Assembly: GCA_937890835.1 (NCBI GenBank)
Contig: CALADF010000051.1
Coordinates: forward strand, 1 to 23,479
Reading direction: 5' to 3'
Length of the DNA stretch: 23,479 nucleotides
Source: an uncultured bacterium
Lineage (GTDB): Bacteria; Actinomycetota; Coriobacteriia; Coriobacteriales; Eggerthellaceae
This document shows, one piece after another, positions 23,412 to 23,479 of this stretch. The number at the start of each line of letters is the position of its first letter. The first letter of the stretch is position 1. The notes beneath the pieces are model-generated. The model had not been told where the DNA came from. It saw only the letters and a program-made list of their open reading frames with translations, and searched no databases. The position numbers and the translations under genes are program-made.

Positions 23412-23479
23412 CGGGGGGAGGAAACGGTAGCGTCCCGATTGTTGGTGTAAGAGATTCGCCCGGAGTCCTTAGTCGCGCC

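Larger units (their letters stand above)
23156..23479. other. Non-coding right end with repeat copies
   Basis: No gene of normal length is visible in these 324 bases. They hold a 7-bp perfect hairpin GCATGCA-ACG-TGCATGC (23162-23178) just past the HTH gene, an inverted copy (23252-23262) and a direct copy (23386-23411) of the 26-bp motif found at 23-48, and a 14-codon frame at 23307-23351 with GGGAG upstream. The region may be the control region of a gene beyond the window. Confidence 0.4.

Noticed and set aside
1..23479. tRNA, rRNA, CRISPR arrays, insertion sequences or prophage genes
   Set aside because: I looked on both strands and saw no tRNA-like cloverleaf, no regularly spaced direct repeats of CRISPR size, no transposase or integrase motifs and no phage structural genes.

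Overview
The window looks like a chromosomal segment of a high-GC gut Actinomycetota, most likely Coriobacteriia/Eggerthellaceae (Eggerthella, Gordonibacter, Adlercreutzia or Slackia type). This is inferred from the combination of a DMSO-reductase-family dmsABC operon, a divergent 12-membrane-segment LuxR-type regulator (an arrangement typical of that family), rplM-rpsI with high-GC codon use, and large cell-wall-anchored proteins built from Spy0128-type isopeptide domains. No database search was run.

Layout. 162-5207 (minus strand) is an anaerobic respiration operon: dmsA (Tat-exported molybdopterin oxidoreductase), dmsB (four [4Fe-4S] clusters), dmsC (membrane anchor), then a strong hairpin and a second dmsC paralogue of the same length. 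5208-5428 is a divergent control region rich in direct and inverted repeats. 5429-7099 is the membrane-bound LuxR-type regulator that probably controls the operon. 7154-8020 (minus) is a ZIP-family metal transporter. 8481-10892 is a Tat-exported metallophosphoesterase with an LAKTG cell-wall sorting signal. 11014-12171 is the rplM-rpsI ribosomal unit with its own promoter, long leader and terminator. 12376-12789 (minus) is a small YbaN/DUF454 membrane protein. 12790-13260 is an AT-rich control region followed by a short start frame carrying a run of 13 G. 13261-21333 encodes a giant (about 2,690 residue) surface protein with a vWA head, a SpaA-like domain, twelve Spy0128/FctA-like domains and an LVKTG anchor. 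21437-21481 is its terminator. The rest is a repeat-bearing gap, the 5'-truncated remnant of an AAA-type ATPase (21721-22518), a 78-residue winged-helix protein (22919-23155) and an apparently non-coding end.

Most interesting point: the giant surface protein seems to be controlled by a phase-variable poly-G tract (13181-13193). The only start with a good ribosome binding site (GTG at 13103) is out of frame with the 8-kb reading frame when the tract has 13 G. It would be in frame with 11 or 14 G, and both other frames hit a stop within 12 codons of the tract. The sequence thus appears to show an OFF state of a contingency locus for a pilus-like rod. A homopolymer sequencing error is the main alternative.

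How the parts connect: the dms genes form an electron route from the membrane quinone pool (DmsC) through DmsB to the molybdenum site in DmsA, with the LuxR-type protein as probable local sensor-regulator. The phosphoesterase and the giant adhesin share a non-proline sorting motif (LxKTGD), which suggests one sortase of LAXTG (class E-like) preference. No sortase gene lies in the window.
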